From the NCBI RefSeq assembly GCF_000009265.1, contig NC_008380.1, positions 4,402,501 to 4,466,500 on the forward strand: a stretch of 64,000 nt of DNA, written 5' to 3'. Shown here one piece after another: positions 16,009 to 25,032 of the stretch. This DNA comes from Rhizobium johnstonii 3841 (GTDB lineage: Bacteria > Pseudomonadota > Alphaproteobacteria > Rhizobiales > Rhizobiaceae). Below the pieces are notes generated by a model. The model made no database searches. It was not told the origin of the DNA and saw only the letters and a list, made by a program, of their open reading frames with translations. Every line of letters begins with the position of its first letter. Within the stretch, counting starts at the first letter, position 1. The position numbers were made by a program, and so were the translations under genes.

Positions 16009-17196
16009 TCAGACCTTGACCCATGCGCCGTTCTTCTTGGAAGACGCGACGCAGGCTTCGACGAAAGCCACACCCTTCACGCCGTCATCGACCGTGGGGT
16101 AGACCACTGCCTTGTCGACGGCCTTACCCTTCTTGCGGGCATTGATCGCATGCGCGGCTTCGGTATAGATCGTCGCAAAGGCTTCGAGATAACCTTCCGG
16201 ATGCCCAGATGGCACACGCGTGACACGGCCGGCAGCCGCGCCTGAACCGGCACCGCCCCGGGTGATCAGCCGCTTCGACTCGCCGAAAGGCGTGTACCAC
16301 AAGTAGTTCGGGTCCTTCTGGGTCCATTCCAGCCCGCCCTTGGTGCCGTAGACGCGGACCATCAGGCCATTTTCATGGCCAGGCGCCACCTGGCTGCACC
16401 AGAGCATGCCCTTGGCCGGCTTCTCAGAACCCTTCGCCTTGAAGCGCAGCATGACATGGGCGTTGTCGTCCAGCCGGCGGCCCGGAACGAAGCTGTCGAG
16501 ATCGGCGGCGAGGCTGTCGAGCTCGAGACCTGATATGAAGGCAGCGAGATTATAGGCATGCGTGCCGATATCGCCGGTCGAGCCGCCAACGCCGGACTGC
16601 GCCGGATCGGTGCGCCAGGCGGCCTGCTTCTGGCCGGTTTGCTCGACCGCTTCCGTCAGCCAGTCCTGCGGATATTCGGCCTGGACGACGCGGATGTCGC
16701 CGAGTTCGCCATTCGCGATCATCTCCCGCGCCTGCCGCACCATCGGATAGCCGGTGTAGTTGTGCGTCAGCACGAAGAGCGCGCCGCTCTCGTCGGCGAT
16801 CTTCTTCAGCTTCTTCGCATCGGCAAGGTTGGATGTCAGCGGCTTGTCGCAGATGACATGGATGCCGCGCTTGAGGAATTCCTTGGCCGCATCGTAATGC
16901 ACATGGTTCGGCGTGACGATCGCCACTGCCTCGATGCCGTTCTTCAGCTTCGCCTCGCGGATCGCCATCTCGCGATAGCTGGAATAGGTCCGCGACGGAT
17001 CGAGGCCGAGGTCGCGGCCGGATGCGATCGCCTTTTCGGGCGAAGCCGACAGCGCGCCGGCGATGAGATCGTACTGATCGTCGATGCGTGCCGCGATACG
17101 GTGCACCGCGCCGATAAACGCGCCCGCGCCGCCGCCCACCATGCCGAGCCGGATGCGCGGCTCGCGTGTCTGTTCGGATGATGCTTCGATTGCCAT
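16009..17196 (-). CDS. Gfo/Idh/MocA-family NAD(P)-dependent sugar oxidoreductase
   Basis: A 395-residue dehydrogenase. The Rossmann motif GMVGGGAGAFIG is at about residues 18-29, and the conserved CDKPLTSN segment (about 124-131) gives the E/D-K-P signature with the catalytic lysine. STGDIGTHAYNL is the metal-free active-site H/D region. Family members oxidise or epimerise inositols and sugars. It is transcribed with the TIM-barrel isomerase gene 225 bp upstream, a pairing common in inositol or keto-sugar degradation. A palindromic repeat occupies the gap between them. AGGAGG precedes the ATG at 17196. Confidence 0.9.
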   Translation of the reverse strand: MAIEASSEQTREPRIRLGMVGGGAGAFIGAVHRIAARIDDQYDLIAGALSASPEKAIASGRDLGLDPSRTYSSYREMAIREAKLKNGIEAVAIVTPNHVHYDAAKEFLKRGIHVICDKPLTSNLADAKKLKKIADESGALFVLTHNYTGYPMVRQAREMIANGELGDIRVVQAEYPQDWLTEAVEQTGQKQAAWRTDPAQSGVGGSTGDIGTHAYNLAAFISGLELDSLAADLDSFVPGRRLDDNAHVMLRFKAKGSEKPAKGMLWCSQVAPGHENGLMVRVYGTKGGLEWTQKDPNYLWYTPFGESKRLITRGGAGSGAAAGRVTRVPSGHPEGYLEAFATIYTEAAHAINARKKGKAVDKAVVYPTVDDGVKGVAFVEACVASSKKNGAWVKV

Positions 17197-17218
17197 TGAT
17201 TCCTCCTGAATTTTTATT

Positions 17219-17411
17219 CCCTTCTCCCCTTGGGGGTTCGAAGGACGGGTTGAGCCCCGTGGCTCAACCCCGGTCGGTGGCCCGGAGGGTCGGATGAGGG
17301 GGCCTACCGACAGATATTGCCTTTCGCTTGTCGCTCAAGGCATTCGTCGCTATCGCTCCTCATCCCCCTCATCTGCCCTGACGGGCATCTTCTCCCCGCT
17401 GGGGAGAAGGG
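17219..17411. repeat. Long palindromic intergenic element within the sugar operon
   Basis: Terminal inverted repeats CCCTTCTCCCC (17219-17229) and GGGGAGAAGGG (17401-17411) enclose further nested arms, including GATGAGGGGG near 17294 against CCCCCTCATC near 17362, and GGGTTGAGCC/GGCTCAACCC near 17250-17271. The internal ATCTGCCC-tgac-GGGCATCTTCTCC resembles the element at 7604-7762. It lies between the isomerase stop and the Gfo/Idh start, so the transcript would carry the structure. Confidence 0.7.
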
Positions 17412-17421
17412 AAATGAAAGC

Positions 17422-18474
17422 CTAAAGCCCCAGCATCCGCCGGTTCGCCGCCTGGTCCGTGCCGCTGCCGGCGAAATCGTCGAAGGCTTTCTCGGTGACG
17501 CGGATGATATGCGCGGCGACGAATTCGGCGCCTTCGCGGGCGCCGTCTTCCGGATGCTTCAGCGCGCATTCCCATTCGACCACGGCCCAGCCGTCGAAAT
17601 TATTCGCCGTCATCTTCGAAAACACCGCGCCGAAATCGACCTGGCCGTCGCCGAGAGAACGGAACCGGCCGGCACGTTCGACCCAGCCCTGATAGCCGCC
17701 GTAGACGCCCTGGCGCCCGGTCGGATTGAACTCCGCATCCTTGACGTGGAACATCTTGATGCGGTCCTTGTAGATGTCGATGTTGTCGAGATAATCGAGG
17801 CACTGCAGGACATAGTGCGAGGGATCGTAGAGCATGTTGGCGCGCGGATGGTTCTTCACCCGCTCCAGGAACATCTCGAAGGTGATGCCGTCATGCAGGT
17901 CCTCGCCCGGGTGGATCTCGTAGCAGACGTCGATACCGTTCTCGTCCGCATGATTGAGGATCGGCGTCCAGCGACGGGCAAGCTCGTCGAAGGCAGTCTC
18001 GACCAGACCGGCAGGGCGCTGCGGCCAGGGATAAATGAAGGGCCAGGCAAGCGCGCCGGAGAAGGTCGCATGCGCCGTAAGCCCGAGATTTTTGGATGCC
18101 GTCAGCGCCATCTTGACCTGCTCGACCGCCCATTCCTGACGCGCCTTCGGATTGCCGCGCACCTCCGGTGCCGCGAACCCGTCGAAGGCTTCGTCATAGG
18201 CCGGATGCACGGCGACGAGCTGGCCTTGCAGGTGAGTGGAGAGTTCGGTGATCTCGATGCCGTTTTCGCGAGCCTTGCCGGCGAATTCGTCGCAATAGTC
18301 CTTGGACGTTGCAGCCTTCTTCAGATCGATCAGCTGGCTGGCCCAGGTCGGCACCTGAACGCCCTTGTAACCGATGTCGGCCGCCCATTTGGTGATCGCG
18401 TTCCACGAGTTGAAAGGAGCAGTATCGCCCGCGAACTGGCCAAGGAAAAGGCCGGGGCCTTTGATCGTTTTCAT
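17422..18474 (-). CDS. Xylose-isomerase-like TIM-barrel sugar isomerase/epimerase
   Basis: A 350-residue AP-endonuclease-2-fold protein. Metal ligands are suggested by CYEIHPGEDLHDG (about 201-213), YDPSHYVLQ (about 235-243) and FHVKDAEFNP (about 263-272), with VVEWECALKHPEDGA as the C-terminal glutamate. Relatives isomerise or epimerise keto-sugars or dehydrate keto-inositol. It heads a likely two-gene unit with the Gfo/Idh/MocA oxidoreductase, and both lie directly downstream of a ribose-type ABC importer. A partial match to the LacI operator of that importer lies 26 bp upstream of its start. Confidence 0.87.
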   Translation of the reverse strand: MKTIKGPGLFLGQFAGDTAPFNSWNAITKWAADIGYKGVQVPTWASQLIDLKKAATSKDYCDEFAGKARENGIEITELSTHLQGQLVAVHPAYDEAFDGFAAPEVRGNPKARQEWAVEQVKMALTASKNLGLTAHATFSGALAWPFIYPWPQRPAGLVETAFDELARRWTPILNHADENGIDVCYEIHPGEDLHDGITFEMFLERVKNHPRANMLYDPSHYVLQCLDYLDNIDIYKDRIKMFHVKDAEFNPTGRQGVYGGYQGWVERAGRFRSLGDGQVDFGAVFSKMTANNFDGWAVVEWECALKHPEDGAREGAEFVAAHIIRVTEKAFDDFAGSGTDQAANRRMLGL

Positions 18475-18499
18475 GTCAGATTCCTCCCTGAATATCGAC

Positions 18500-18513
18500 C
18501 GTAAACGTTTCTG
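18500..18513. promoter_or_regulatory. Partial LacI-type operator upstream of the sugar isomerase gene
   Basis: The 10-bp core GTAAACGTTT at 18501-18510 fits the TGTAAA-NN-TTTACA form of the paired operators at 22438-22472, but the right half is degenerate (CTG in place of ACA). It lies 26 bp upstream of the ATG at 18474. If real, the LacI protein at 22565 would control catabolic and transport genes together. Confidence 0.35.
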
Positions 18514-18674
18514 ATATGTTGTAGCACGCTATTTGGCGGGAGCAAGGCGCCTCCTCGCCCTTGGCTCGTGATTTGGCGCGAGGCCAGATGCGATATGGCT
18601 GGGAGCTAAACACGATGGGCTGTGGCGGGCAAGAGGTACGTGCAGCATTTTCGGCCAGCCGCTGTATGGAAGCA

Positions 18675-18707
18675 TAAAAATGCGCCCATCCTTTCGAATG
18701 GGCGCAT
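18675..18707 (-). terminator. Rho-independent terminator after the sugar-binding protein gene
   Basis: On the minus strand, ATGCGCCCAT and ATGGGCGCAT pair in a 10-bp stem (18698-18707 with 18680-18689) with an 8-nt loop, followed by TTTTT. It lies 17 bp past the stop of the binding-protein gene, so the importer operon ends here and the downstream isomerase unit needs its own promoter. Confidence 0.88.
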
Positions 18708-18723
18708 GTCTCAAGTCGATGGA

Positions 18724-19671
18724 TCAGAACGGCGAATCCGGGAAATAGAAGTCCTTGGCATTCTCCTTGGTGACGAGCGTCGCATCGAGAATGTAGCTGC
18801 CATGAACCGGAACCTGATCGTAAAGTGCTGCCGCCGTCAGCTCCATCGCCGTGCCGACCATTGCCGGCGGATAGAGAACGTCGACCGGGATCAGCTTGTC
18901 GCCGTCCATGACCTTCTTGACCATGTCCTTGGAACCGGCGCCGGCGACGACATACTTGATGTCGGTGCGCTTGGCCTGCTCGATCGCCTGCAGAACGCCG
19001 ACGGCCATGTCGTCATCCTGGCACCATACGACGTCGATCTTCTGGTACTTGGTCAGGTAGTCCTGCATGACCTTGAATGCATCGTCGCGGTTCCAGTTGC
19101 CGTACTGGCGGTCGAGAACCTTGACGTTCGAGCCGGCAATGCCCTTGTCGAAGCCGTCCTGGCGCTGCTGGTCGATCGGGATCGGCAGACCGCGGATGAT
19201 GACCACTTCCGCGTCCGGCGTGGTGTCCTTGATGTACTTGCCGGCGACTTCGCCGAGAGCCGGGTTGTTGCCGGCGACATAGAGGTCGCGCACGGAATTG
19301 TCGTTGTTGCTCGGCGCGCGGTCGACGAGGGCGACGAACTTGCCCTTGGCCTTGACTTCCTTGATGGCGTTGACGAGCGGATCCGGATCCGACGGCAGGA
19401 TGACGAGGGCGTCGATGCCCTGCGTATCGAGATCCTGCACGGCGTTGGCCTGGCTAGCGGCGTCCGGCGAGGTCTTGACGATGACATTGAGACCGGGATG
19501 TTCGGCCATCAGCAGCTTGGCGACGCGTTCGGCATGGAACACCACGCCCGACGTCCAACCGTGGTCGGCGGCCGGAATGGATACGCCGATCGTGAATTTT
19601 TTGTCCTGGGCGTGAGCGGCGCCGGCGAACGTCACCGCCGCAACCGCCAGGCCCAACATCAATTTACGCAT
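18724..19671 (-). CDS. Periplasmic sugar-binding protein of a ribose-type ABC importer
   Basis: A 315-residue exported protein; residues 1-22 are a signal peptide ending AGAAHAQ. The mature part has the RbsB/type I periplasmic-binding fold (FTIGVSIPAADHGWTSGVVFHAE, then two Rossmann-like lobes with ALVILPSDPDP, VWCQDDDMAVGVLQA). The start at 19671 has GGGAGGAAA upstream. It is the third gene of an importer operon, after the ATPase and the permease, and is followed by a strong terminator. The ligand is probably a pentose, hexose or cyclic polyol; sequence alone does not decide it. Confidence 0.9.
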   Translation of the reverse strand: MRKLMLGLAVAAVTFAGAAHAQDKKFTIGVSIPAADHGWTSGVVFHAERVAKLLMAEHPGLNVIVKTSPDAASQANAVQDLDTQGIDALVILPSDPDPLVNAIKEVKAKGKFVALVDRAPSNNDNSVRDLYVAGNNPALGEVAGKYIKDTTPDAEVVIIRGLPIPIDQQRQDGFDKGIAGSNVKVLDRQYGNWNRDDAFKVMQDYLTKYQKIDVVWCQDDDMAVGVLQAIEQAKRTDIKYVVAGAGSKDMVKKVMDGDKLIPVDVLYPPAMVGTAMELTAAALYDQVPVHGSYILDATLVTKENAKDFYFPDSPF

Positions 19672-19786
19672 GCTATTTCCTCCCAATAACTTCAGGGACT
19701 TTTCCATACGGGACCGGACGCCCTGTAAGCCCGATCAATTGTAGCCCCGGCCAGTTGCAAGCCCGGTCAATTCATGATTTGCCAAT

Positions 19787-20791
19787 TTATGATTTGCGCA
19801 CCAGCGAGCGCTGGACGAACATGGCGATGATGATGATCGCACCCTGGATGGCGCCGATCAGATATTCGCTGATGAAATTCGAAAGCAGCATGATGTTGCC
19901 GACCAGTTCGAGAATGAAGGCGCCGCAGATCGTGCCCCAGACCCTGCCCGCGCCGCCCTTGAGCGCCGTGCCGCCGACGACGACGGCCGTGATCGCCTGC
20001 AACTCCCACAGGATACCCGTCGTCGCCGATGTCGAGCCGAGACGCGGAACGTAGAGCAGCACGGCGATGGCGACGCACAGTCCCTGGATGACGAAGGCAA
20101 TCGTCCGCACACGGTTGACCGCGATGCCCGAATAGCGGGCGACATCGCTGTTTGATCCCACAGCGACGACGTGGCGCCCGTAGCGGGTGCGGTAGAGGAT
20201 GAAGGCAGCAACCGCCGTCACCGCCAGGATCACCACGATCGGCACAGGCACGCCGGCGATATTGCCGAAATAAGCAGGGCGATAGAGCGTCTGGATATCG
20301 GCGGAGCGAAGTGTGATCGCGCCTCCCTGCGACAGCCATGTCGTCAGGCCGCGATAGATGCCCATCGTGCCGAGCGTCGCGATGAAGGGCTCGATCCTGC
20401 CCACCGTCGTGATCAGGCCGTTCGCCAGGCCGCAGAGTGCGCCGGCGACCATGGTGAAGACGACCGCGACCAGCAGCATCAAAGCCGGGTTTTCGATGGC
20501 GCCCGAATTCATCAGCAGGATCATCAGGCTGGCGACGAAGGCCACCATCGAGCCCACCGACAGATCGAGATCCCCGGCCGATATCACGAAGGTCGCACCG
20601 ACCGCGATGATGGCGATGAAAGCGCTGCGCGTTGCGACATTGGCAAGGTTGGTGATGCCGATGAAATTGGGATTAACCAGGGCTCCGACGATCAGTAGCA
20701 GCGCAAGGGCGACGAAGGGCGCGACCGCACGCAGGTCGACATCCCGCCAGGATCGGCGCCGGATTTCCCTGGTCTCCTCGTTGACACTCAT
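19787..20791 (-). CDS. Ribose-type ABC transporter permease (RbsC family)
   Basis: A 334-residue inner-membrane permease with about eight to ten hydrophobic segments. It carries the family hallmark AGDLDLSVGSMVAF (about 64-77) and the cytoplasmic coupling segment YRTRYGRHVVAVGSN (about 190-204). LQAITAVVVGGTALKGGAG is the conserved late loop. The start is taken at 20791 with GGGAGG upstream; an ATG at 20815 is less well supported. It homodimerises and pairs with the double-domain ATPase encoded upstream. Confidence 0.9.
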   Translation of the reverse strand: MSVNEETREIRRRSWRDVDLRAVAPFVALALLLIVGALVNPNFIGITNLANVATRSAFIAIIAVGATFVISAGDLDLSVGSMVAFVASLMILLMNSGAIENPALMLLVAVVFTMVAGALCGLANGLITTVGRIEPFIATLGTMGIYRGLTTWLSQGGAITLRSADIQTLYRPAYFGNIAGVPVPIVVILAVTAVAAFILYRTRYGRHVVAVGSNSDVARYSGIAVNRVRTIAFVIQGLCVAIAVLLYVPRLGSTSATTGILWELQAITAVVVGGTALKGGAGRVWGTICGAFILELVGNIMLLSNFISEYLIGAIQGAIIIIAMFVQRSLVRKS

Positions 20792-20868
20792 TTCCAAACC
20801 AACCTCCCGTCCCATATTTTCTGGGAATCTTATCTGTCGCCCTGATCGGTAAAGCCCTACTTCAGCCT

Positions 20869-22395
20869 TCAGGCAGCCGCCTTCTTCTTCAGCCCCGCGG
20901 CGTAACGCATGATCTCCTGCTCGGAAATCTCCTCGCCCTCGAGCACGCCGACGATACGGCCTTCGCGCATCACCGCCACTCTGGTGCAGAGGCCGATGAC
21001 CTCCGGCATCTCCGACGACACCACGATGATCGACCGGCCGTCCCGGGCGAGCGCCGAGATGAAATGATAGATCTGCTGTTTGGTGCCGACATCGATGCCG
21101 CGCGTCGGCTCGTCGATGATAATGATCTGAGGCTCGGTCTCCATGACCTTGGCGAGCAGCAGCTTCTGCTGGTTCCCCCCCGACATCCGGCCAGCGACGA
21201 TATTGCCGTCGCGAACCCTGATATCGAAGCGGCGCTTGGCCTTTGCCATCGCGGCCGCCTCGCTGCCCGGGCCGAGATAGCCGTGACGAGCGTGCCTTCC
21301 GAGCGATTGCAGTGTCAGATTGGTCACCATGCCGGAGCGCAGCAAGAGGCCTTTCGACTTGCGGTCCTTGGTCATGTAGGCGAGCCCGCAGCGATTGGCG
21401 GCATGCACGTCGCCGGAGGGAACCGTTTCCCCCTTGATGACCACCTCGCCCTCGAGACGGGTCCGCAACCCGGCGATCGCCTCCATCAGCTCGGTGCGGC
21501 CGGAGCCGATCATACCGGAAAACCCGATGATCTCGCCCTTGCGCACCTCGAAGCTCGCATCCTTCACATAACCCGTCGACACAGAGGCTACTCTGAGGAC
21601 GACCTCCTCGTCGACATCAGGCTCGACCTTGGCGGGATAGAGGCTGGAGAGTTCGCGGCCGACCATCAGTTGCGCGATCGATTCCCCGTCCAGAACGGAC
21701 GTCGGCGAAGTCTTGATCCATTGGCCGTCGCGCAGGACCGTGACACGATCGGTCAATTCCATCACCTCGTCGAGCTTGTGGGACACGAAGACGAAGCTGG
21801 TACCCTGATCGCGAAGCTTGCGAACCTGCTTGAACAGCATATTGGTCTCTTCCCGCGACAGCACCGCGGTCGGCTCGTCCATGAACACCACCCGCGCATC
21901 GCGGCTGATCGCCTTGGCGATTTCGACCATCTGCTTGTCGGCGATGGAAAGCGTGCTGATCAGCGCATTCTCATCGACATGCGAACCGAGCACATCGAGA
22001 ACCTTGCGTGTCTCCGACCGCATATATTTGCGGTCGAGCATGCCGAAACGGGTGACTTCGCGCCCTAGAAAAAGGCTCTCCGTCACGGTCAGATGTTCGG
22101 CGAGGTTGAATTCCTGGTGAATGATGACGATGCCGAGCGCCTCGGCGGCGCCATTGGGCGGCAGGACGACCGGCTTGCCGTCGAGCAGGATTTCGCCGGA
22201 ACTCGGCTGTTCGAAACCGGACAATACCTTGACGAGCGTCGATTTGCCGGCGCCATTTTCACCCATGAGCGCATGGATTTCGCCGGCGCGGAGATCGAAG
22301 TTCACGCTGAAAAGGACCTGCACTCCACTGAAGGATTTGCATATGCGCCTGGCAGACAGCACCACGGGTGCGGTGTCGGCAGCTTCCACAGTCAT
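20869..22395 (-). CDS. Ribose-type sugar ABC importer ATPase, two ABC domains (RbsA family)
   Basis: A 508-residue protein of tandem ATP-binding domains. Domain 1 has Walker A GENGAGKST (about 44-52), signature LSIADKQMVEIAKA and Walker B VVFMDEPTAVL. Domain 2 has the degenerate P-loop GMIGSGRTELME, signature MSGGNQQK and Walker B IIIIDEPTRGID, the typical RbsA/MglA asymmetry. It is the first gene of the minus-strand importer operon. Its start faces a divergent LacI gene across a 169-bp region holding two inverted operators. GGGAGG precedes the ATG. Confidence 0.93.
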   Translation of the reverse strand: MTVEAADTAPVVLSARRICKSFSGVQVLFSVNFDLRAGEIHALMGENGAGKSTLVKVLSGFEQPSSGEILLDGKPVVLPPNGAAEALGIVIIHQEFNLAEHLTVTESLFLGREVTRFGMLDRKYMRSETRKVLDVLGSHVDENALISTLSIADKQMVEIAKAISRDARVVFMDEPTAVLSREETNMLFKQVRKLRDQGTSFVFVSHKLDEVMELTDRVTVLRDGQWIKTSPTSVLDGESIAQLMVGRELSSLYPAKVEPDVDEEVVLRVASVSTGYVKDASFEVRKGEIIGFSGMIGSGRTELMEAIAGLRTRLEGEVVIKGETVPSGDVHAANRCGLAYMTKDRKSKGLLLRSGMVTNLTLQSLGRHARHGYLGPGSEAAAMAKAKRRFDIRVRDGNIVAGRMSGGNQQKLLLAKVMETEPQIIIIDEPTRGIDVGTKQQIYHFISALARDGRSIIVVSSEMPEVIGLCTRVAVMREGRIVGVLEGEEISEQEIMRYAAGLKKKAAA

Positions 22396-22437
22396 CCGGT
22401 CCTCCCCAAGCGGCGTCCCATCCGCTCTGGGGCCCTA

Positions 22438-22472
22438 TGTAAACCTTTACATACATCGTGTAAAGGTTTACA
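22438..22472. promoter_or_regulatory. Paired LacI-family operators in divergent promoter
   Basis: TGTAAACCTTTACA (22438-22451) and TGTAAAGGTTTACA (22459-22472) are exact reverse complements of each other, and each is itself nearly palindromic around its centre. Their centres are 21 bp apart, two helical turns, favouring cooperative binding on one face. They lie between the importer ATPase gene and the LacI gene, so both directions are probably controlled. Confidence 0.85.
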
Positions 22473-22564
22473 TCGTTGATTTACACAGATCAGTTGAAGC
22501 CTGCCTTTGACCTCTCGACAAGTCTGTGTAGTGTCGCGGCGAAGACAGCCCAAGGCAGAGCTCA

Positions 22565-23596
22565 GTGTCGAATTCCACGCCCGCAACCATCGAAGACGTC
22601 GCCCGGATCGCCGAGGTCTCCATCGCGACGGTTTCCCGGGCAATCCACATGCCGGAGAAGGTCGCCAACTCCACCCGCCTCAAGGTCAACCAGGCGATCG
22701 CCATCACCGGCTATACGACCAATGCCATGGCGCGCAGCCTGAGGCTCGGCCGCTCCAACATGATCCTTGTCGTGGCGCCCGATATTGGCGATCCCAATTT
22801 TTCCAACATTCTCGTCGGGCTGGAGAACGAAGCGCGCGCGCACGGCTACGGCATCCTGATCGGCCACACGCAGAACGATGCGCAGCGCGGCCTGGAATAT
22901 CTGAAATTCTTAAATTCCAACCAGGCGGCCGGATTGATCCTCTTCACCGGCATCCTGCCCTTCGGGCATCAGACGATGACCGCGCGGCTGCCGCCGAGCG
23001 TCGGCGTTTTCGAACCCGTCTTCAACGGCGGCATTCCCTATGTCGGCGTCGACGACACCGAGGGCGCGCGAAAGGCAGTAGACCTGCTGCTGGCTGAAGG
23101 GCATCGCAAGATCGCCTTCATCGGCGATTCACGCACCCGGCTTGCCTATACGAGACGCCGCATGGGTTACGATGCCGGTCTCGATGCCGCAGGCATCCCG
23201 CCCGACACCAGGATCGTGCTGGAAGGCGACGGCACGATCGAAAGCGGGCGGCATGCGGTCGAACAGCTTTTCATGCGCGACACGCTTCCAACCGCCTTCA
23301 TGTGCGTCAACGACCAGACGGCGATCGGCGTCATGGTCGGGCTCGGCGCGCGAGGCTATGATATTCCGCGGGATTTCTCGGTGACCGGTTTCGACGACGT
23401 GCCGCAGGCCGTCTTCATATCCCCACCGCTGACCACGATCCGCCAGCCGAGAACGGCGATCGGCAAGCAGGCGATGGCGCTGCTGCTGGAACTTCTGTCC
23501 GATGGCCGGCCGACCGAAACGGAAATCTTGCTGCGGCCGGATCTGGTGGTTCGAAACTCCGTCTCGGCGCCGTCGCGCAACTGGTCGAAACGTTGA
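22565..23596 (+). CDS. LacI-family repressor, probably of the adjacent sugar importer
   Basis: A 343-residue LacI regulator. The HTH and hinge helix occupy residues about 8-60 (TIEDVARIAEVSIATVSRAIHMPEKVANSTRLKV), followed by a periplasmic-binding-like effector domain (NMILVVAPDIGDPNFS..., VTGFDDVPQAVFISPPLTTIRQP). It starts with GTG at 22565 preceded by AAGGCAGAG. It is divergent from the ribose-type importer, with two inverted operators between. The natural inference is that it represses both itself and the importer until the sugar binds. Confidence 0.9.
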   Translation: MSNSTPATIEDVARIAEVSIATVSRAIHMPEKVANSTRLKVNQAIAITGYTTNAMARSLRLGRSNMILVVAPDIGDPNFSNILVGLENEARAHGYGILIGHTQNDAQRGLEYLKFLNSNQAAGLILFTGILPFGHQTMTARLPPSVGVFEPVFNGGIPYVGVDDTEGARKAVDLLLAEGHRKIAFIGDSRTRLAYTRRRMGYDAGLDAAGIPPDTRIVLEGDGTIESGRHAVEQLFMRDTLPTAFMCVNDQTAIGVMVGLGARGYDIPRDFSVTGFDDVPQAVFISPPLTTIRQPRTAIGKQAMALLLELLSDGRPTETEILLRPDLVVRNSVSAPSRNWSKR

Positions 23597-23640
23597 ACCC
23601 GTATCAGTAAGCGCTTAAGGCGCATTTAGCCGGCAAAATT

Positions 23641-23667
23641 GCGCCGGCGACCAATGGCCGCCGGCGC
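23641..23667. terminator. Convergent hairpin between the LacI gene and xylA
   Basis: GCGCCGGCG (23641-23649) and CGCCGGCGC (23659-23667) form a perfect 9-bp stem between two convergent genes. The minus-strand exit has TTTT (complement of 23637-23640) and the plus-strand exit only TTT, so it is a moderate terminator, better for xylA than for the LacI gene. Confidence 0.6.
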
Positions 23668-23673
23668 GCTTTA

Positions 23674-24984
23674 TCAAACGTAACGATTGACGACGTTCTC
23701 AAGCAATTCCTGCTTGCCCGACCTTGGCTGCGGGTTCACGTCGTGGCTCTCGACATAGTGGGTGATCTCATCCAGCGAATACTCGCCGCGGAAGAGCTTC
23801 TGCGCCTCGGCGGATTCCCAGCCGGCATAACGATCGGCGAGCGGCTGCGACAGAGCCTTGTCCTCGATCATCTTGGCAGCGGCCTTCAGGCCGCGGGCGC
23901 AGCAATCCATGCCGCCGATATGGCCGATCAGCAGGTCCGCCGGGTCGAGGGACTGGCGGCGAAGCTTCGAGTCGAAGTTGGTGCCACCGGTCTTGAAGCC
24001 GCCGCCTGCCAGAACATGGTAGTAGGCGAGCGCCATTTCGGGAACATTGTTCGGGAACTGGTCGGTGTCCCAGCCGGACTGGTAGTCGTTGCGGTTCATG
24101 TCGATCGAGCCGAAGATGCCGAGCGCATTGGCAAGCGCCAGCTCGTGCTCGAAGGAGTGGCCGGCAAGGATCGCGTGGCCCTGCTCGATATTGAGCTTCA
24201 CCTCGTTTTCAAGGCCGTGCTTCTTGAGGAAGCCATAGACGGTCGCGACGTCGTAATCATACTGGTGCTTGGTCGGCTCCTGCGGCTTCGGCTCGATCAG
24301 GATCGTGCCCTTGTAGCCGATCTTGTGCTTGTATTCGACGACGAGATTGAGGAAGCGGCCGAGCTGGTCGAGCTCGCGGCCGATATCAGTGTTGAGCAGT
24401 GTCTCGTAACCTTCGCGGCCGCCCCAGAGCACGTAGTTTTCGCCGCCGAGCTTCTGCGTGGCATCGATGCAGGTCTTTACCGTCGCGGCTGCAAAAGCGA
24501 AGACGTCGGGATCCGGATTGGTCGCAGCGCCCGACATATAGCGGCGGTGGGAGAAGAGGTTCGCCGTGCCCCAGAGCAGCTTGGTGCCGGTTGCGGCCTG
24601 CTTCTCGGCGAAATAGTCGACGATCTCGTTGAGGTTTTTAGTGTTCTCGGCGAAAGTCTTGCCTTCCGGACGCACGTCGGCGTCATGGAAGCAGTAGTAG
24701 GGCGAGCCGAGCAGCGAGAAGAATTCGAAGGCGACGTCGGCCTTGAGCTTGGCAGCCTTCATCGTGTCCTCGAACCAGGGACGCAGGAAGGTCTGCCCGC
24801 CGAAGGGATCGCCCCCCGGCCAGGTGAAGGTGTGCCAGTAGGCCACCGCAAAGCGCAGATGGTCTTCCATGCGCTTGCCCATGACGATCTCGTCCGGCTG
24901 GTAATGGCGGAAGGCTAGCGGATTGGTGCTGTCCGGGCCTTCGTATTTTACTTTCTGGATATCGCCGAAAAATCCGGTGCTCAT
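23674..24984 (-). CDS. xylA: Xylose isomerase
   Basis: A 436-residue class II xylose isomerase converting D-xylose to D-xylulose in the cytosol. Catalytic H100 and D103 lie in CFHDADVRPEG; KPQEPTKHQYDYD holds the metal-1 glutamate region, IEQGHAILAGHSFEHEL and GSIDMNRNDYQSGWDTDQFP carry the further metal ligands. TWPGGDPFGGQTF is the standard N-terminal signature. It is the last gene of the lacI-xylB-xylA operon, 48 bp after xylB. AAGGAGA precedes the ATG. Confidence 0.97.
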   Translation of the reverse strand: MSTGFFGDIQKVKYEGPDSTNPLAFRHYQPDEIVMGKRMEDHLRFAVAYWHTFTWPGGDPFGGQTFLRPWFEDTMKAAKLKADVAFEFFSLLGSPYYCFHDADVRPEGKTFAENTKNLNEIVDYFAEKQAATGTKLLWGTANLFSHRRYMSGAATNPDPDVFAFAAATVKTCIDATQKLGGENYVLWGGREGYETLLNTDIGRELDQLGRFLNLVVEYKHKIGYKGTILIEPKPQEPTKHQYDYDVATVYGFLKKHGLENEVKLNIEQGHAILAGHSFEHELALANALGIFGSIDMNRNDYQSGWDTDQFPNNVPEMALAYYHVLAGGGFKTGGTNFDSKLRRQSLDPADLLIGHIGGMDCCARGLKAAAKMIEDKALSQPLADRYAGWESAEAQKLFRGEYSLDEITHYVESHDVNPQPRSGKQELLENVVNRYV

Positions 24985-25032
24985 GTTGGTTCTCCTTGGG
25001 TTCGTATCTTTTCGAAGTTCTGAATTGTTGGC

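Noticed and set aside
17219..17411. Insertion sequence or transposon end
   Set aside because: No transposase frame, only 193 bp, and nested palindromes of the dispersed-repeat type.
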